Shown one piece after another: positions 6,087-7,834 of a DNA stretch of 7,834 nt. Below the pieces are notes generated by a model, which was not told the origin of the DNA, did not search any database, and saw nothing but the letters and a program-made list of their open reading frames with translations. This DNA is from an uncultured Anaerococcus sp. (GTDB lineage: Bacteria > Bacillota > Clostridia > Tissierellales > Peptoniphilaceae). Made by a program: the position numbers and the translations under genes. The stretch is from NCBI GenBank assembly GCA_900550345.1, contig URRX01000066.1, positions 1 through 7,834 of the forward strand, written 5' to 3'. Position 1 is the first letter of the stretch. The number at the start of each line of letters is the position of its first letter.

Positions 6087-7008
6087 TATTTGCCTCCAAT
6101 AATTTTATAATTAGTGCCATCCTAGCATACATTCCACATTTAACTTGTTTAAAATATAAAGCTCTAGGATCATCATCTACATCTTTATCAATTTCATTTA
6201 CTCTTGGTAATGGATGTAAGATCGCAAGATCTTTTTTAGCATTGGCTAATTTTTCTTTATTTAGAACATAAGAATCTTTCAATCTTGTATATTGATTATC
6301 AGAGAAGAATCTTTCTTTTTGAATTCTTGTCATATATAAAATATCAAGATCATCAATAGAATTATCTAGACTTCTTTTTTCTATGTAGTCAATATTATTT
6401 TTTTCAAATACACTTTTTTTAATATAATTTGGAAGTTTTAATTCATCTGGAGATATTAAAACATACTCATTATTATCAAATAAGGTCATTACTTTTAATA
6501 AAGAATGAACTGTTCTTCCATATTTTAAATCTCCACAAATACCAATTTTTAATCCTTCAAGTCTTTTTTTATAAGTTGAAATTGTAAGAATATCTGTAAG
6601 AGTTTGAGTTGGATGTTGGTGTCCACCATCACCAGCATTTATTATTGGACAATCAGAAGTTTCTGATGATAATTTTGCAGCTCCTTCTTGTGGATGACGC
6701 ATAGCAATTACATCTACGTATTGGCTAACTGTTTTTATTGTATCTTGTAGGCTTTCACCTTTAGATTGGCTTGACGCTTTTGGATTTGAAAATCCTTCAA
6801 CGCTACCTCCAAGTCTTAGCATAGCTGATTCAAAAGAAAGTCTTGTTCTAGTAGAAGGCTCAAAAAAAAGAGTCCCTAATAACTTTCCATTACAATAATT
6901 GGAAAATTGTTGAGGACTCTTCATTATGTCTTCTGCTAAATCAATTATTTCAAGTAAATCATCTTTATATAAATCTTCTGCACTTAACAAATTTTTAATC
7001 TTTAGCAT
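6079..7008 (-). CDS. pyrB: Aspartate carbamoyltransferase catalytic chain
   Basis: Condenses carbamoyl phosphate and aspartate to carbamoyl aspartate, the first committed step of pyrimidine synthesis. The 309 residues match the usual length. The carbamoyl-phosphate loop is EPSTRTR (50-56). Further active-site residues are K83 in SQSKGES, R104-H105 in AMRHP, H132 and Q135 in HPTQT, R165 in YGRTVHS, R228 and Q230 in TRIQ, and HPLPR (265-269). The SQSKGES loop and HPTQT mark an aspartate rather than ornithine carbamoyltransferase. First gene of the operon, with AAGGAG 7 bases before the ATG and a strong promoter just upstream. Overlapping pyrI implies a class B-type dodecameric holoenzyme (inference from E. 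coli). pyrR, usually first in Bacillus-type operons, is absent here. Confidence 0.96.
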   Translation of the reverse strand: MLKIKNLLSAEDLYKDDLLEIIDLAEDIMKSPQQFSNYCNGKLLGTLFFEPSTRTRLSFESAMLRLGGSVEGFSNPKASSQSKGESLQDTIKTVSQYVDVIAMRHPQEGAAKLSSETSDCPIINAGDGGHQHPTQTLTDILTISTYKKRLEGLKIGICGDLKYGRTVHSLLKVMTLFDNNEYVLISPDELKLPNYIKKSVFEKNNIDYIEKRSLDNSIDDLDILYMTRIQKERFFSDNQYTRLKDSYVLNKEKLANAKKDLAILHPLPRVNEIDKDVDDDPRALYFKQVKCGMYARMALIIKLLEANNA

Positions 7009-7020
7009 TTGACACTCCTT

Positions 7021-7085
7021 TTTTCGTTTTTTCTATTATAACAAAAGAGTTTTTTTACGTCAAGATTTATTTTCGTTTTTCTATT
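7021..7085. repeat. Near-identical direct repeats flanking the pyr promoter
   Basis: Read on the minus strand, AATAGAAAAACGAAAA (7085-7070) recurs as AATAGAAAAAACGAAAA (7037-7021), identical apart from one added A. The first copy lies in the last codons and stop of the CYTH gene, 6 bases upstream of the -35. The second overlaps the last half of the -10 and the predicted start of transcription. Offset is 48-49 bases. Both are A-rich, so chance similarity cannot be excluded. Confidence 0.55.
7035..7063 (-). promoter_or_regulatory. Predicted pyr operon promoter
   Basis: On the minus strand TTGACG (7063-7058, 5 of 6 to consensus) is followed after exactly 17 bases by TATAAT (7040-7035), with TG one base upstream (TGTTATAAT, extended -10). 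The predicted start is near 7028, so the leader to the pyrB ATG is about 20 nt and holds little more than the AAGGAG ribosome binding site. There is no room for an attenuator, PyrR-binding loop or leader peptide downstream of this start. The -35 lies 3 bases past the CYTH stop codon. Confidence 0.85.
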
Positions 7086-7600
7086 AATTCGTTTATTGAT
7101 TCACTTGTAACATTTTTTCTATCAATTTCAAATTCATCTAATATTTCTTCCAATAAATTTATATTTGTAAATTCAATTTCCATATAAGGATCAGGATAAA
7201 CTTCTTTAGACCAAATATCTATGTCAAATCTTTGTTCCTTGTATTTATAAGATATTCTTTTCTTATCTCCTACATACCTTTCTTTTAAGCCAATTTCTTC
7301 TAAAATTTTTACCATATTTGAAATTGAATCAATTCTTGTAGTATATTCGTTATTAACTCTAATGTTATCTTTATTATCTACTGATTCTTTAAAAGTTAAT
7401 TCAATTTCATCTTTTTTCCCATCCAAAGATTTTTCTCTTATTCTTAAATAACCATTAGAAAATTCCTTAGAATTTTGAGGTGCAAATGTATGGTTTTTTT
7501 GAATTTCTACTCCAAGATATTCTGCGCCTTTTTCTTTTAATTTCTTTTCAATTTCATCGATATCAATATTTAATACTTTAATTTCTAACTCTCTGTCCAT
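7067..7600 (-). CDS. CYTH-domain protein (triphosphate tunnel metalloenzyme, CyaB-like)
   Basis: Member of the CYTH/triphosphate tunnel family, which includes class IV adenylate cyclase, thiamine triphosphatase and inorganic triphosphatases; the substrate here is not known. The 177-residue protein has the defining N-terminal ExExK (E4, E6, K8 in ELEIKV), YLRIRE (51-56), IELTFK (66-71), KKRISY (113-118), FDIDIW (125-130) and MEIEF (140-144). These supply the alternating acidic and basic residues that line the tunnel and bind metal and triphosphate. It is one domain of near-minimal length with no CHAD domain. The ATG at 7600 overlaps the stop of the upstream phosphoesterase as TAATG, with AAAGGA upstream, so the two are coupled. 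In isolated genomes a cyclase role is often annotated, but a triphosphatase is at least as likely. Confidence 0.88.
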   Translation of the reverse strand: MDRELEIKVLNIDIDEIEKKLKEKGAEYLGVEIQKNHTFAPQNSKEFSNGYLRIREKSLDGKKDEIELTFKESVDNKDNIRVNNEYTTRIDSISNMVKILEEIGLKERYVGDKKRISYKYKEQRFDIDIWSKEVYPDPYMEIEFTNINLLEEILDEFEIDRKNVTSESINELIEKRK

Positions 7601-7834
7601 TAACTTATCCTTTCTGGTTTAAAATCTAAATAATCTCCTGCCACACATTTTATTTCTATATCATCTACTATACCTTCAAAAATTTGTTTATGACCAGGTC
7701 CATGTAGATGTCCATACATCAAACATTCTACTTTAAAATCCCTACAAATTCCAAAAAATTCATTTAATCTTTTATTACTGTTGATTGGAGGATAATGAAG
7801 CATTACAATTTTTTTATTATTTTTATTGTTATAT
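7600..7834 (-). CDS. Metallophosphoesterase (C-terminal 77 residues; cut by window edge)
   Basis: C-terminal part of a calcineurin-like metallophosphoesterase resembling the COG1768 group of predicted phosphohydrolases. The frame is open from 7834 and ends in TAA at 7602-7600. The conserved KKIVMLHYPP segment holds a metal-binding histidine. It is followed about 30 residues later by YGHLHG, the GHxH metal motif of the fold, and the tail has the DYLDFKPERI end typical of this group. The N-terminal metal ligands (DxH, GDxxD, GNHE) lie outside the window. An ATG at 7803 would make a 67-residue ORF, but the family similarity begins before it, so it is an internal Met. The stop overlaps the CYTH gene start, suggesting the two act in one operon. 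Substrate unknown. Confidence 0.8.
   Translation of the reverse strand, partial: YNNKNNKKIVMLHYPPINSNKRLNEFFGICRDFKVECLMYGHLHGPGHKQIFEGIVDDIEIKCVAGDYLDFKPERIS

Noticed and set aside
7009..7066. PyrR-binding attenuator, leader peptide or riboswitch before pyrB
   Set aside because: The gap is 58 bases and largely occupied by the promoter; no stem-loop followed by T-run and no small ORF can be drawn.
7600..7803. A complete 67-residue small gene starting at the ATG at 7803
   Set aside because: The frame stays open to the window edge and the conserved metallophosphoesterase segment begins before this Met; it is the tail of a larger gene.

Overview
The window comes from an AT-rich, low-GC Gram-positive bacterium, most likely an anaerobe of the Clostridia/Tissierellia type. 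Four things support this. The pyr genes are packed head to tail with strong AGGAGG-type ribosome binding sites. Dihydroorotate dehydrogenase is the two-subunit, NAD-linked class 1B form (pyrD plus pyrK). Aspartate carbamoyltransferase has a separate regulatory chain (pyrI), which Bacillus lacks but many clostridia have. The neighbours include a MurT-type ligase and a secreted glucosaminidase. The genus is not determined. Every gene reads on the minus strand, so transcription runs from high to low coordinates.

Layout in order of transcription. At 7834-7600 is the C-terminal end of a metallophosphoesterase, coupled by a TAATG overlap to a CYTH-domain (triphosphate tunnel) protein at 7600-7067. 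A strong promoter at 7063-7035 then starts the pyrimidine operon pyrB-pyrI-pyrC-pyrF-pyrK-pyrD-pyrE (7008-1439). Its genes overlap by 1 to 26 bases, except pyrD and pyrE, which are separated by 10 bases. Next is a secreted glucosaminidase-type cell-wall hydrolase (1359-655) with its own promoter, followed by the only convincing intrinsic terminator (655-607). Last is the N-terminal part of murT (554-1), whose promoter sits so close to the ATG that the transcript is predicted to be leaderless. The gene-free gaps are only about 100, 79 and 58 bases, and each is explained by promoters or the terminator.

The seven pyr genes encode all steps from carbamoyl phosphate and aspartate to UMP: PyrB/PyrI (carbamoyl aspartate), PyrC (dihydroorotate), PyrD/PyrK (orotate), PyrE (OMP) and PyrF (UMP). 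Carbamoyl-phosphate synthase (carAB), pyrR and a uracil permease are not in the window. The operon leader is predicted to be only about 20 nt, leaving no room for a PyrR attenuator or leader peptide. Feedback may therefore act on the enzyme through PyrI, whose nucleotide-contacting residues appear conserved, or on initiation at the promoter.

I found no mobile element, CRISPR array, RNA gene or clearly new system; this is mostly core metabolism. The points most worth following up are the leaderless murT, the near-identical direct repeats flanking the pyr promoter, the short leader combined with PyrI, possible read-through from the pyr operon into the wall hydrolase, and the loss of a C-terminal cysteine pair in PyrE.
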